NCBI RefSeq assembly: GCF_003751265.1
Contig: NZ_RJKN01000001.1
Location: 647,741-711,740, forward strand
Source: Pseudokineococcus lusitanus
GTDB lineage: Bacteria > Actinomycetota > Actinomycetes > Actinomycetales > Quadrisphaeraceae
Length of the DNA stretch: 64,000 nt
Reading direction: 5' to 3'
The first letter of the stretch is position 1. Every line of letters starts with the position of its first letter. The notes under the pieces were generated by a model, which was given only the letters and a program-made list of their open reading frames with translations, made no database searches and was not told the origin of the DNA. Of the stretch, positions 51,302 to 59,887 are shown in pieces. A program made the position numbers and the translations under genes.

Positions 51302-51316
51302 CGACCAGGTTGGTCG
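51302..51316. promoter_or_regulatory. Inverted repeat in the tauD-aldehyde dehydrogenase divergent region
   Basis: CGACC-AGGTT-GGTCG, with a related GGTCGGTTGTTCC about 20 bases to the left (from 51281). A candidate site for an unidentified regulator acting on both divergent genes; no regulator gene is adjacent. Confidence 0.4.
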
Positions 51317-51362
51317 GAAGTAACGTAGCGGCGTCCCCTCCCCCACGACAAGGAGTGCCGCC

Positions 51363-52829
51363 GTGCCGCTTCCCGGGTCCCTGCTCGTCGACGGGACGTG
51401 GGCGTGGGCCCGCACCGGCCGGCGCCTGCGCGTGCTCGACCCCGTCGACGGGTCGCTCGTCGTCGAGCACGACGCCGCGGGCGAGGACGACGTCGACCGC
51501 GCGGTGGCGGCGGCCCGGGCGGCCCTTGCCGGCCCGTGGTCGCGCACGACGCCCGGCGAGCGGGCCGACCTCCTCCGCCGCACGGCGGACCTCCTGCTCC
51601 GCGACCGCGAGCCCGTGGCGGCGCTGGAGACCCGCGACACCGGCAAGACGCTCCGGGAGTCGCGGGCCGACGTGGACGACGTCGTCGCCGTCCTGCGCTA
51701 CTACGCAGACCTCGCGGTCGTCGACGTGACCCGGGTCGTCGACGCGGGCCCCGGCGTCCGCAGCCGGGTCGTCGTCGAGCCGGCGGGGGTGTGCGCCCTC
51801 GTCACGCCGTGGAACTACCCGCTGCTGCAGCTGTCGTGGAAGGTCGCGCCGGCGCTGGCCGCGGGCTGCACGGCGGTGGTCAAGCCGAGCGAGCTCACCC
51901 CGCTCACCTCCGCCCACCTCGTGGGGCTGCTGGCGGAGGCCGGTCTGCCGCCCGGCGTCGTCGGCCTCGTGCTCGGGGACGGCGCCGTCGGCGCCGCCCT
52001 GGTGCGGCACCCCGACGTCGACCTCGTCAGCTTCACCGGTGGCACGGCCACCGGGACCGACGTGCTGCGCGCGGCCGCGGGGACGGTCAAGCGCGTCGTG
52101 TGCGAGCTCGGCGGCACGAACGCCAACGTCGTCTTCCCCGACGTGGACGTCGACGTCGTCGTCGACAACGCCCTGCACGCGGCCTTCCTGCACGCCGGGC
52201 AGGTGTGCTCGGCGGGCTCCCGGCTCCTCGTCCACGCCGACGTGCACGACGCCGTCGTGGCCGGCCTCGCCGCGGGCGCGGAGGGCATCCGCCTCGGCGA
52301 CGGCCGCGACGACCGGACGCAGAGCGGGCCGATGATCTCGGCGGGGCAGCGAGCGCGGACCGAGGCCGCCGTCGCCGGGGCCCTCGCCGAGGGGGCGGTC
52401 CTGGCGGCGGGCGGGCGGCGCCCCGAGGAGCCGGCGCTGCGCGACGGCTTCTTCTACCGGCCCACCGTCCTGACCGGCTGCCACGCGGGCATGGCGGTCG
52501 TCCGGGAGGAGGTCTTCGGCCCGCTGCTCACGGTCGAGACCTTCCACGACGAGGACGAGGCCGTCGCGCTCGCCGACGGGCCGCAGGCCGGTCTCGCCGG
52601 CGCCGTCTGGACCGCCGACGTCGCCCGGGGCGAGCGCGTGGCCGCGGCCCTGCGCTGCGGCACCGTGTGGGTCAACGACTTCCACCCCTACGTGCCGGGC
52701 GCGGAGTGGGGCGGCCGGCGTCGCTCCGGCACGGGGCGCGAGCTCGGCCCCACCGGCCTGGCCGAGTACCGCGAGACGAAGCACGTGTGGCGGCGGCTCG
52801 AGCCCGTCCGCAGTGGCTGGCTGGGGTGA
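51363..52829 (+). CDS. Aldehyde dehydrogenase, betaine-aldehyde-dehydrogenase-like
   Basis: NAD(P)-dependent aldehyde dehydrogenase of 488 residues. Catalytic Glu248 is in VCELGGTNANVVF and the nucleophile Cys282 in HAGQVCSAGSRLLV. The cofactor and oxyanion residues are in LVTPWNYPLLQLSWKVAPAL and FTGGTATGTDV. The closest family appears to be betaine-aldehyde/aminoaldehyde dehydrogenases. It would convert a trimethylamino aldehyde to the betaine. With the divergent TauD-like oxygenase and the betaine importer, it suggests oxidation or assembly of a quaternary amine. GTG start; no choline oxidase is next to it. Confidence 0.88.
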   Translation: MPLPGSLLVDGTWAWARTGRRLRVLDPVDGSLVVEHDAAGEDDVDRAVAAARAALAGPWSRTTPGERADLLRRTADLLLRDREPVAALETRDTGKTLRESRADVDDVVAVLRYYADLAVVDVTRVVDAGPGVRSRVVVEPAGVCALVTPWNYPLLQLSWKVAPALAAGCTAVVKPSELTPLTSAHLVGLLAEAGLPPGVVGLVLGDGAVGAALVRHPDVDLVSFTGGTATGTDVLRAAAGTVKRVVCELGGTNANVVFPDVDVDVVVDNALHAAFLHAGQVCSAGSRLLVHADVHDAVVAGLAAGAEGIRLGDGRDDRTQSGPMISAGQRARTEAAVAGALAEGAVLAAGGRRPEEPALRDGFFYRPTVLTGCHAGMAVVREEVFGPLLTVETFHDEDEAVALADGPQAGLAGAVWTADVARGERVAAALRCGTVWVNDFHPYVPGAEWGGRRRSGTGRELGPTGLAEYRETKHVWRRLEPVRSGWLG

Positions 52830-52865
52830 GCCCGCGGCCGGGCGCGGCACCGCGCCCGGACCTCC

Positions 52866-52899
52866 CGTGCGTCCGGGCCCGCAGTGCCCCGGACGCACG
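52866..52899 (+). terminator. 12-bp hairpin after aldehyde dehydrogenase gene
   Basis: Arms CGTGCGTCCGGG (52866-52877) and CCCGGACGCACG (52888-52899), ten-base loop, 37 bases past the stop. Its right arm is shared with the start of the duplicated tRNA module. Confidence 0.6.
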
Positions 52900-52931
52900 A
52901 GAGGCCCGGACCGTGTGGTCCGGGCCTCTCG
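52898..52931 (-). terminator. 15-bp hairpin after tRNA-fMet copy 1
   Basis: CGAGAGGCCCGGACC (52898-52912) and its complement (52917-52931) around GTGT, three bases beyond the CCA end of the tRNA. Confidence 0.8.
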
Positions 52932-52934
52932 ACC

Positions 52935-53011
52935 TGGTAGCGGGGGCAGGATTTGAACCTGCGACCTCTGGGTTATGAGCCCAGCGAGCTACCGAGCTGC
53001 TCCACCCCGCG
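52935..53011 (-). tRNA. Initiator tRNA-fMet(CAT), copy 1
   Basis: 77 bases with encoded CCA. Anticodon loop CTCATAA gives CAT. Initiator features: three G-C pairs in the anticodon stem (CTGGG/CCCAG) and a mismatched first acceptor pair (C1-T72). T arm GCAGG-TTCAAAT-CCTGC. A TAGTGT -10-like box lies 11 bases upstream (53023-53028). Confidence 0.95.
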
Positions 53012-53102
53012 TCGCGGCGCCAACACTACGCCATGCCGGGCCGGCGGCCGACCGGGCCGGCGCTCGACACCCACGCCGGGGAGACCCCCGAACCCGGACG
53101 CA

Positions 53103-53136
53103 CGAGAGGCCCGGACCGTGTGGTCCGGGCCTCTCG
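53103..53136 (-). terminator. 15-bp hairpin after tRNA-fMet copy 2
   Basis: Same hairpin as copy 1 (53103-53117 with 53122-53136). It would separate the two tRNA transcripts. Confidence 0.8.
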
Positions 53137-53139
53137 ACC

Positions 53140-53216
53140 TGGTAGCGGGGGCAGGATTTGAACCTGCGACCTCTGGGTTATGAGCCCAGCGAGCTACCGA
53201 GCTGCTCCACCCCGCG
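53140..53216 (-). tRNA. Initiator tRNA-fMet(CAT), copy 2
   Basis: Identical in all 77 bases to copy 1. A TACTGT -10-like box sits 11 bases upstream (53228-53233), at the same spacing as the TAGTGT box of copy 1 although it lies outside the repeat. Confidence 0.95.
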
Positions 53217-53278
53217 TCGCGGGATGAACAGTACGCGCCCCCCGGGTGAGCACCAAATCGGCTCCCCCGCGGGCCGGG

Positions 53279-56200
53279 TCAGCCGTCGGCGGGGTCCGCC
53301 GGCGCCTCGGTGGCGGTCGGGGCGTCGGTGGCCGTGGCCGCGTCGCCGTCCGCCGGCGTCTCGGTCCCGTCGATCGTCGCCTGCGCCTCGACGGCACGGC
53401 CGACGGCGTCCGCCAGCGCCTCCTGCTGCTCGCCGTAGGTGGCGAAGTCGCCGGTGGCGAGCGCCTCTTGCCCGGCGGCCAGCGCCTCCTGGGCGTCCGC
53501 CAGCGCGGCCTGCAGCTGCGCCTGCACGTCGACGGGTGCACCCGGGTCCGCCGGGTCCTCGGGGTCGCCCGTCCCGGTGTCCCCGGCCTGCGCCCCGGAG
53601 TCGCCGCCGAAGACCTGGTTGAGGGCCTCGTCGAGGCTCTGCGCGAAGCCGATCTCGCTGCCGAAGGACACCAACGAGTACTGCAGCCGGGGGATCTGCG
53701 TGCCGCCGGAGCTCTGCACGTAGACGGGCTGGACGTAGAGCAGCCCGCCGCCGACCGGGAGCGTCAGCAGGTTGCCGAAGGCGACCTCGGTGTTGTTCTG
53801 GCTGAGGAGGTTGAGCTCCGTCGAGATCGTCGGGTCGGCGTCGAAGTCGTTCTGCACCTGGCCCGGGCCGTTGATGACGACGTCGCGCGGCAGCTGCAGC
53901 AGGCGCATCTGGCCGTACCCCTCGGCCACCTCGCCGTCGGTCCCCGTGCCGGCGTCGCCGTCGACCGCGAGGAACCCCGTGAGGATGTTGCTGGCGCCCT
54001 GCTGCGTCGAGCTGGGGATGTACGTCGACGTCAGCGAGAAGGCCGGCTGCTCCTGGCCGGGCATCTGCAGCGTGAGGTAGTACGGCGGCTGCAGGGGCGG
54101 CGTCTGCCCCTGCGCCGTCTCGGCGGTCGGGTCCGCCGGCACCTGCCAGCGGTCGCTGTTCTGGAAGAAGACCGCCGGGTTGGTCACGTGGTACGCGCCG
54201 AGCACGGTGCGCTGGACCTTGAAGAGGTCGTCGGGGTAGCGGACGTGCGCCAGGAGGTCGGCGCTCATGTCCGACGCCGGGGTGAGGGCGCCCGGGAAGA
54301 TGGCGTCCCAGGCCTGGAGGACCGGGTCCTCCTCGTCCCACTCGTAGAGGACGACCTCGCCCGTGTAGGCGTCGACGGTCGCCTTCACCGAGTTGCGGAT
54401 GTAGTTGACCTCCTCCGGCGGCAGCGTGGCGATGGTGCTGGCCGCCGCCGCCCCGCCCGCCTGGCCGCCGTCACCCGTCGCCGCGGCCGCGGCCGCGCGC
54501 TGCGAGTCGAAGGTGGCGGCGTCGAGCGGCTGCCGCGCCGAGTACGGGTACTGGTTGCTCGTCGTGTAGCCGTCGACGATCCACAGCACCTTGCCGTCGA
54601 CGACCGCCGGGTACGGGTCGCCGTCGAGGGTGAGGAAGGGCGCGACCTTCTGCACGCGGTCGCGGGGGTCGCGGTCGTAGAGGATCTGGCTCTCGGGGTT
54701 GACCGCGTCCGAGAGCAGGATGTTCTGCTCCTGGAACTTCACCGCGTAGAGCAGCCGCTGCCACCACGCGCCGACGCCGGGGCCGCCGTCGCCGTCGTAG
54801 GTGTTGTTGGCGACGCCGTCGCCGCCCTCCTCGTCGGTCGGGTAGTCGACCTCGCGGGGGTCGGCGCCCTCGGGGGCCCCGACGATCGAGTAGTCCGGCG
54901 AGCGCTGGCCGAAGTAGATGCGGGGCTGGAACTCGCCGAGCGGGCCGCTGGTGTTGATGCCCGACGCGAAGTACGCGGGCAGGCCGCCCTCGCCGCGCTG
55001 GTTGCCGTAGGCGGCCACCACGCCGTACCCGTGCGTGAAGATCGTCGCCTCGTTGACCCAGCTCTGCTGCTGGTCCGACAGGCCGGAGAGGTCGAGCTCG
55101 CGGACGCCGATGACGGCGTCCTCGGTCTGCCCGTCGATCGTGTAGCGGTCGACGTCCAGCGGGTCGGAGAACGTGTAGTACTGCCGCTGGCGCTGGTCCT
55201 GCTGGAACGCCGGCTGGACGATCGCCGGGTCGAGCACGCGGATGTTCGCGGTGGTCTCGGCGTCGTCGCGCAGGGCTCCCGCCTCGGCCTCGGTGCTCGC
55301 CTCGTAGTTCGTCACCTCGGCGTCGACGAGGTCGTAGGCCGCACGGGTCGCGTCGATGTTGTGCTGCAGGTACGGCGACTCGCGGGTGAGCGCGCTGGGG
55401 TCGACCTGGAAGCGCTGGACGACGTAGGGGTAGGCCCCGCCGACGACGACCGCCGACACGAGCATGACGACGACGCCGAGCGCCGGCAGGCGCCAGCTGC
55501 CGCGGAAGGCCGTGACGAAGAAGAGCACCGCCACGAGCAGCGCGATGACGGCGAGGATCGACCGGCCGGGGATGACGGCGTTGACGCCCGTGTAGGTGGC
55601 GCCGAGGAAGCGGCCGCCGCCGTCGGTGAGTGCGGTGTAGCGGTCGATGAAGTAGGACCCCGCCTGCAGCAGGACGAGCAGGCCGGCGAGCACCGAGAGG
55701 TGGACCCGCGCCGTCACGGTCGTGCGAGGGCCCTCGCCCTGCAGCCGCAGGCCGCCGTAGAGGTAGTGCACGAGCGCCCCGGCGATGCCGGAGAGCAGCA
55801 CGACGGCGGTGAGGAAGGAGACGAGGAAGCCGAGGAACGGCAGCGTGAAGACCCACAGGGCCACGTCGCGGCCGAAGATCGGGTCGTCGACGCCGAAGGG
55901 CGTGCTGTTGAGGAAGAGCAGCGCCTGCTCCCACTGGGCGGACGCGGCGGAGCCGGCGAAGAGGCCCAGCACGGCGGGGACGGCCACGGTGAGCAGCTTG
56001 CGCAGCGGCTCGAGGCTCTCCCGGTACCGGTCGAGGTTGGCCGACTCGGCGTCCACGGGCGCGTAGACCGGCCGGGAGCGGTAGGCGATCCGCAGGCTGG
56101 CGAGCACCGCCGCCGCCATGAGCAGCGCGGCGACGACGAAGAGCACGGCCTGGGTGGCGATCCGGGTCGTCCAGACCTGGCTGAAGTCGAGCTGGTCGAA

Positions 56201-56320
56201 CCAGAGGAACTCGGTGACGACCTGGCTGGCGCCGACGACCGCGCCCACGAGCACGACGAGGACGACGACGGTCGGCAGCAGGGCACCGCGACGACGCGGC
56301 GGGGAGACGGTGGAGCTCAC
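53279..56320 (-). CDS. UPF0182 family large membrane protein
   Basis: A 1013-residue protein of the UPF0182 (COG1615) family, function unknown. Seven hydrophobic segments in the first 310 residues (TVVVLVVLVGAVVGASQVVT, then FVVAALLMAAAVLASLRIAY, FTLPFLGFLVSFLTAVVLLS and others) are followed by a long extracytoplasmic domain. That domain includes the family blocks ESPYLQHNIDATRAAYDL, IFTHGYGVVAAYGNQ and WWQRLLYAVKFQEQNILLSD. The C-terminal 120 residues are acidic and Ala/Gly/Thr-rich (AQLQAALADAQEALAAGQEA), variable in this family. GTG start. Divergent from the PPA1309-like gene, as in mycobacteria (Rv3193c/Rv3192). Confidence 0.92.
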   Translation of the reverse strand: MSSTVSPPRRRGALLPTVVVLVVLVGAVVGASQVVTEFLWFDQLDFSQVWTTRIATQAVLFVVAALLMAAAVLASLRIAYRSRPVYAPVDAESANLDRYRESLEPLRKLLTVAVPAVLGLFAGSAASAQWEQALLFLNSTPFGVDDPIFGRDVALWVFTLPFLGFLVSFLTAVVLLSGIAGALVHYLYGGLRLQGEGPRTTVTARVHLSVLAGLLVLLQAGSYFIDRYTALTDGGGRFLGATYTGVNAVIPGRSILAVIALLVAVLFFVTAFRGSWRLPALGVVVMLVSAVVVGGAYPYVVQRFQVDPSALTRESPYLQHNIDATRAAYDLVDAEVTNYEASTEAEAGALRDDAETTANIRVLDPAIVQPAFQQDQRQRQYYTFSDPLDVDRYTIDGQTEDAVIGVRELDLSGLSDQQQSWVNEATIFTHGYGVVAAYGNQRGEGGLPAYFASGINTSGPLGEFQPRIYFGQRSPDYSIVGAPEGADPREVDYPTDEEGGDGVANNTYDGDGGPGVGAWWQRLLYAVKFQEQNILLSDAVNPESQILYDRDPRDRVQKVAPFLTLDGDPYPAVVDGKVLWIVDGYTTSNQYPYSARQPLDAATFDSQRAAAAAATGDGGQAGGAAAASTIATLPPEEVNYIRNSVKATVDAYTGEVVLYEWDEEDPVLQAWDAIFPGALTPASDMSADLLAHVRYPDDLFKVQRTVLGAYHVTNPAVFFQNSDRWQVPADPTAETAQGQTPPLQPPYYLTLQMPGQEQPAFSLTSTYIPSSTQQGASNILTGFLAVDGDAGTGTDGEVAEGYGQMRLLQLPRDVVINGPGQVQNDFDADPTISTELNLLSQNNTEVAFGNLLTLPVGGGLLYVQPVYVQSSGGTQIPRLQYSLVSFGSEIGFAQSLDEALNQVFGGDSGAQAGDTGTGDPEDPADPGAPVDVQAQLQAALADAQEALAAGQEALATGDFATYGEQQEALADAVGRAVEAQATIDGTETPADGDAATATDAPTATEAPADPADG

Positions 56321-56488
56321 GTCAGGGGCACCTCTCGTGGGCGCCCTCTCGGCGCCCTGTGACGTCGTGCGGTCGGCTGGTGGTGCGGGGCGGGCGGTAC
56401 GGCGGGCCCGCGACGGACCCAGGGTCCCACGGGCGCCCGGCGCACCTCCCGGCGCTCCGGCCGCCGCGGCGTCGGGCACCATCGGCGC

Positions 56489-57091
56489 GTGGACGCAGCC
56501 GCAGCCCCCCGCCCCCAGGACGAGCCGGACGCGGCCGGAGTTCCTCCGGCGCCGCCCGAGCCGCCGCTGGCGACCCTCGAGCGCACCGCCCTCGAGGTCG
56601 AGCGCCACGTCGCGACGGACGGGTGGGGCGCGCCGCCCCGGGTCTTCGCCCTCGTCCGGACGGCGCAGGCGCTGGCCGCGGACGCCGCGCTCGCCGCGCA
56701 CCTCCCGCCCGAGGTGCTGGCCGAGGCCGAGGCCGACCCGGAGCACCTGACGTCCGTCGAGCAGGACGAGCTGCCGGAGGGCTCGCTCGAGGAGGTGCTC
56801 GCGCAGATCGGCTGGCCCCCCGCGGTGGCGGGCGCCGCCCTCGCCGTCGAGCGCGTCGTCGTGCCGCCGGACGTCGACCTGCCGGAGGACCCGGCGGCGG
56901 CCCTCGCCGTCGTCGACGCCCACCCGGACCGGCACGAGGTGCGCATCGCCGTGGCCGTCCTGCGCGAGGAGGGGCCCGGCACCACGGGCACCGTGGTGAG
57001 GCGCCGCGAGGACGACGACGACCTGCGTGTCGTCGTCGGCGAGGACCTCGTCCCCGGGCTCGCCGCGGCCCTGCGCGCCACCTTCGCCTGA
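56489..57091 (+). CDS. PPA1309 family protein
   Basis: A 200-residue acidic protein of the actinobacterial PPA1309 family, function unknown. It has a Pro-rich start, then ATLERTALEVERHVATDGWG, PRVFALVRTAQALAAD, LPEGSLEEVLAQIGWPPAVA, VERVVVPPDVDLP and a closing LRVVVGEDLVPGLAAALRAT. No signal peptide or metal site. It keeps its conserved place between the UPF0182 gene and the Lon-like protease. GTG start at 56489; the true start could be at a later codon. Confidence 0.82.
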   Translation: MDAAAAPRPQDEPDAAGVPPAPPEPPLATLERTALEVERHVATDGWGAPPRVFALVRTAQALAADAALAAHLPPEVLAEAEADPEHLTSVEQDELPEGSLEEVLAQIGWPPAVAGAALAVERVVVPPDVDLPEDPAAALAVVDAHPDRHEVRIAVAVLREEGPGTTGTVVRRREDDDDLRVVVGEDLVPGLAAALRATFA

Positions 57092-57095
57092 CGCG

Positions 57096-57125
57096 CGTCC
57101 CGGCCCGCCGCGGCGGGCCGGGACG
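57096..57125. terminator. 14-bp hairpin between convergent genes
   Basis: CGTCCCGGCCCGCC (57096-57109) and its complement (57112-57125), starting five bases past the PPA1309-like stop and ending five before the opposing gene. Confidence 0.72.
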
Positions 57126-57129
57126 GCGC

Positions 57130-58215
57130 TCAGCCGGCGGCGTCCGCCCGCAGGTCGCGGACGACCTCGTCGCACGTGGGGGCGGGCGAGGAGCCGTCGA
57201 GCTCGGCCAGCGCCTCGTCGAGCGTCCCGACCGCCCGGACCTCGAGGCCCTCCGGGACGGCGCCGACGACCTCGCCGCAGTTGGCCCGCGGCACGAGGAC
57301 GAGCTCGGCGCCCGCCGCGTCGGCGGCGACGAGCTTCTGCCGGACGCCGCCGATCGCGCCGACCTGCCCCTCCGCGTCGACCGTCCCGGTCCCGGCGACG
57401 TGCCGCCCGCCGAGCAGGTCGCCCGGCGTGAGCAGGTCCACGATCCCCAGGGCGAAGACGGTGCCGGCGCTGGGACCGCCGATGTCGTCGATGCGGATGT
57501 CGACGTCGAAGGGCACCTCGACCTCGGGCGCCAGCAGGACGCCGAGGACCGTCCGGCCGTCGTCCCCCGCCGCGGTCGTCACCGGCACGTCGCGCGGCTC
57601 CCCGTCGCGCTCGACGCCCACCACGACGGGCTCCCCCGCCGGCACGGCCTGCAGCGCCGCCTGCAGCTGCTCCGTCGTCCCGACCTCCCGAGCGTCGAGC
57701 GCCGTGATGACGTCGCCCTCCTCGAGCCCGTCGGGCAGCACCGCGCCCTCGGGCGCCCCGGCGACCCGCAGGAGGACGTCGGCGGGGATGTCGAGCGCCG
57801 TCAGCGCGGCCGCCGTGGCCGCCTGCTGCGACGACGACATCTGCACCTCGCGGGAGGCGTCGACCTCCTCGCGGGTCTGCGACGGGTCGAAGACCTGGCC
57901 GACCGGCAGGACGTCCTGGACCGGGTCGAGCCAGCCGCGCACCACCTGCGCGAGGACGACGTCGCGGCCCGGCCCGCCGGAGGTGCTCACCGTCAGGAGG
58001 TCAAGGCGCCCGGTGGTCGGGTAGGTCTCCCGGCCCTCCACCTCCACGAGCGGCTCGCCCTGCGCCGTCTCGCCGAGGACGTCCTGCACCGGGCCCGGCG
58101 CCTCGACGGCGTAGGGGGTGCCCGCCGACCCGAGGAGCGCCAGCCCGCCCAGCGAGGCGAGGAAGGACACCACGAGGGCGCCCGTGGCCGGCCGCAGGCC
58201 GGACGTGCCGCTCAT
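57130..58215 (-). CDS. YlbL-type PDZ-domain Lon-like protease, membrane-anchored
   Basis: Secreted-facing serine protease of 361 residues. One N-terminal membrane segment (LVVSFLASLGGLALLGSAGT) is followed by a PDZ domain (about 145-225; GLEEGDVITALDAREVGTTE) and a Lon-type proteolytic domain. The Ser-Lys dyad can be placed: Ser249 in GGPSAGTVFALG and Lys294 in GVRQKLVAADAAG, 45 residues apart as in Lon. Related to mycobacterial Rv3194c, with the same neighbours. ATG at 58215. Substrate unknown. Confidence 0.9.
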   Translation of the reverse strand: MSGTSGLRPATGALVVSFLASLGGLALLGSAGTPYAVEAPGPVQDVLGETAQGEPLVEVEGRETYPTTGRLDLLTVSTSGGPGRDVVLAQVVRGWLDPVQDVLPVGQVFDPSQTREEVDASREVQMSSSQQAATAAALTALDIPADVLLRVAGAPEGAVLPDGLEEGDVITALDAREVGTTEQLQAALQAVPAGEPVVVGVERDGEPRDVPVTTAAGDDGRTVLGVLLAPEVEVPFDVDIRIDDIGGPSAGTVFALGIVDLLTPGDLLGGRHVAGTGTVDAEGQVGAIGGVRQKLVAADAAGAELVLVPRANCGEVVGAVPEGLEVRAVGTLDEALAELDGSSPAPTCDEVVRDLRADAAG

Positions 58216-58396
58216 CTGGCTCCCCGTGCTGCTCGTCGTCGCGCGTGGCCGCGCCGGCCGCCCGTCCCGTCCGCTGACGGCGGACGGCGTCCGCCGCCGG
58301 GATGATCCTCCCCCGCCGCTCGTTACCGTGGTCGGGCGGGTCCCCGGGACCCGCCCGCTCGGCCCCACCACCGCCGCGCCCCGCGCAGGAGGACCC

Positions 58397-59887
58397 ATGA
58401 GCCCCACGCCCCCCACCGGTCGTCCTGACGACGGCGACGGCAGCAACCCCCTCGAGGACCTGCTGCGCCAGCTGATGGGCGGTGCCGGCGGCGGCCTCGG
58501 CGGTCCCGGCGGCAACCCCCCCGGGAACCTCGACCCGGCGGCGCTGCAGGCGCTCGGCCTCCCCGGCGACCCGGCGGCGCTGAGCCGGATGGTCGCCCAG
58601 GTCCAGCAGATGATGGCCGGCGGCGGGGACGGGCCGGTCAACTGGGACCTCGCCCACCAGGTCGCCCGCCAGGGCGCCGTCTCCGAGGGCGACCCCAGCG
58701 TCGGTGACGCCGCCCGGCGCGCGACCGTCGAGGCGCTGCGCCTCGCGGACCTCTGGCTCGACGAGCGCACGGCGCTCGGCTCGGCCGGGGCGACGTCGCG
58801 GGCGTGGTCCCGCTCGGAGTGGGTGGAGGCCACCCTGCCCACGTGGCGGGTGCTCGCGGAGCCGGTGGCCCACTCGGTGGGCGACGCCATGGCCGCCGCG
58901 ATGGCGGAGCAGGCGCCCCCGGAGGTCAGGGCGGCGATGCAGGCCGCGGGCGGGATGGTCCGCTCCGTCGGCGGCGCGGTCTTCGGCATGCAGGTCGGCC
59001 AGGCCGTCGGCGAGCTGGCCCGCGAGGTCGTCTCCGGCACCGACATCGGCCTGCCGCTCGCGCCCGAGGGCACGACGGCGCTCCTGCCGGCCAACGTCGA
59101 GGCCTTCGCCGAGGGGCTCGAGGTGCCGCTCGACGAGGTGCGCCTCTACCTGGCGCTGCGCGAGGCCGCCCACGCCCGGCTCTACACCCAGCGCCCGTGG
59201 CTGCGGGCCCACGTCCTCGGCACCGTCGAGGCCTTCGCGGCCGGCATCCGCATCGACACCGAGCGGATCGAGGAGGCCCTGCGCACGGTCGACGCCACCG
59301 ACCCCGAGGCGCTGCAGCAGGCGCTGGGCTCGGGGATGCTCGAGCCGCAGCGCACCCCGGAGCAGGAGGCGGCGCTCGCCCGGCTCGAGACGGCGCTGGC
59401 CCTCGTCGAGGGCTGGGTCGACCACGTCGTCGACACGGCCGCGACGGCCCTGCCGAGCGCCGGCGCCCTCCGCGAGGTCGTCCGGCGGCGGCGGGCCGCG
59501 GGCGGTCCGGCCGAGCACACGCTGTCGAGCCTCGTGGGGCTCGAGCTGAGGCCGCGCCGCCTGCGCGACGCCGCCGCCCTGTGGGCGCTCATCGAGGACG
59601 CCCGCGGCGTCGAGGCCCGCGACGCGGCGTGGGCGCACCCCGACCTGCTGCCGACGGCGGAGGACCTCGACGACCCGGCCGGGTGGGCCGCCCGCCGTGG
59701 CGCCGCCCAGGCCGAGGACGCCGACGTGGACGCCGCGCTGGCCCAGCTCCTCGACGGCGACCTGGGCGAGGCGCAGCACGAGCCCTCGGCCGACCAGCGC
59801 AACGCCGAGGACGGCCCCGGCGGTCCCGCGTCGGACGGCCCGGGGGGCACGGACGGGGACGGGTCCTCGGGCCCCGCGCGGCCGTGA
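58397..59887 (+). CDS. Zinc-dependent metalloprotease-like protein (DUF2342)
   Basis: A 496-residue protein of the DUF2342 / zinc metalloprotease family. A Gly/Pro-rich N-terminus (GGAGGGLGGPGGNPPGN) leads to the conserved helical domain: VNWDLAHQVARQ, FGMQVGQAVGELAREVVSGT and the putative zinc motif LALREAAHARLYTQRPWLR, where the family has xEAAH rather than a full HExxH. Further on is LALVEGWVDHVVD, with possible third ligands. The tail is acidic and disordered. ATG with GGAGGACC. Its stop overlaps the NUDIX start (GTGA). Confidence 0.85.
   Translation: MSPTPPTGRPDDGDGSNPLEDLLRQLMGGAGGGLGGPGGNPPGNLDPAALQALGLPGDPAALSRMVAQVQQMMAGGGDGPVNWDLAHQVARQGAVSEGDPSVGDAARRATVEALRLADLWLDERTALGSAGATSRAWSRSEWVEATLPTWRVLAEPVAHSVGDAMAAAMAEQAPPEVRAAMQAAGGMVRSVGGAVFGMQVGQAVGELAREVVSGTDIGLPLAPEGTTALLPANVEAFAEGLEVPLDEVRLYLALREAAHARLYTQRPWLRAHVLGTVEAFAAGIRIDTERIEEALRTVDATDPEALQQALGSGMLEPQRTPEQEAALARLETALALVEGWVDHVVDTAATALPSAGALREVVRRRRAAGGPAEHTLSSLVGLELRPRRLRDAAALWALIEDARGVEARDAAWAHPDLLPTAEDLDDPAGWAARRGAAQAEDADVDAALAQLLDGDLGEAQHEPSADQRNAEDGPGGPASDGPGGTDGDGSSGPARP

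Larger units (their letters stand above)
52888..53017. repeat. 130-bp tandem repeat, copy 1 (terminator + tRNA-fMet)
   Basis: Identical over 130 bases to 53093-53222, in direct orientation and offset by 205 bases. It contains the tRNA gene and its downstream hairpin; the 75 bases between the two copies are unrelated in sequence. Confidence 0.95.
53093..53222. repeat. 130-bp tandem repeat, copy 2 (terminator + tRNA-fMet)
   Basis: Exact second copy of 52888-53017, the promoter-proximal one for minus-strand transcription. Confidence 0.95.

Noticed and set aside
58333..58357. Palindrome CGGGCGGGTCCC/GGGACCCGCCCG before the DUF2342 gene as a terminator
   Set aside because: Only one base separates the arms and it lies upstream of a start codon, not after a gene; it may be an operator but there is no further support.
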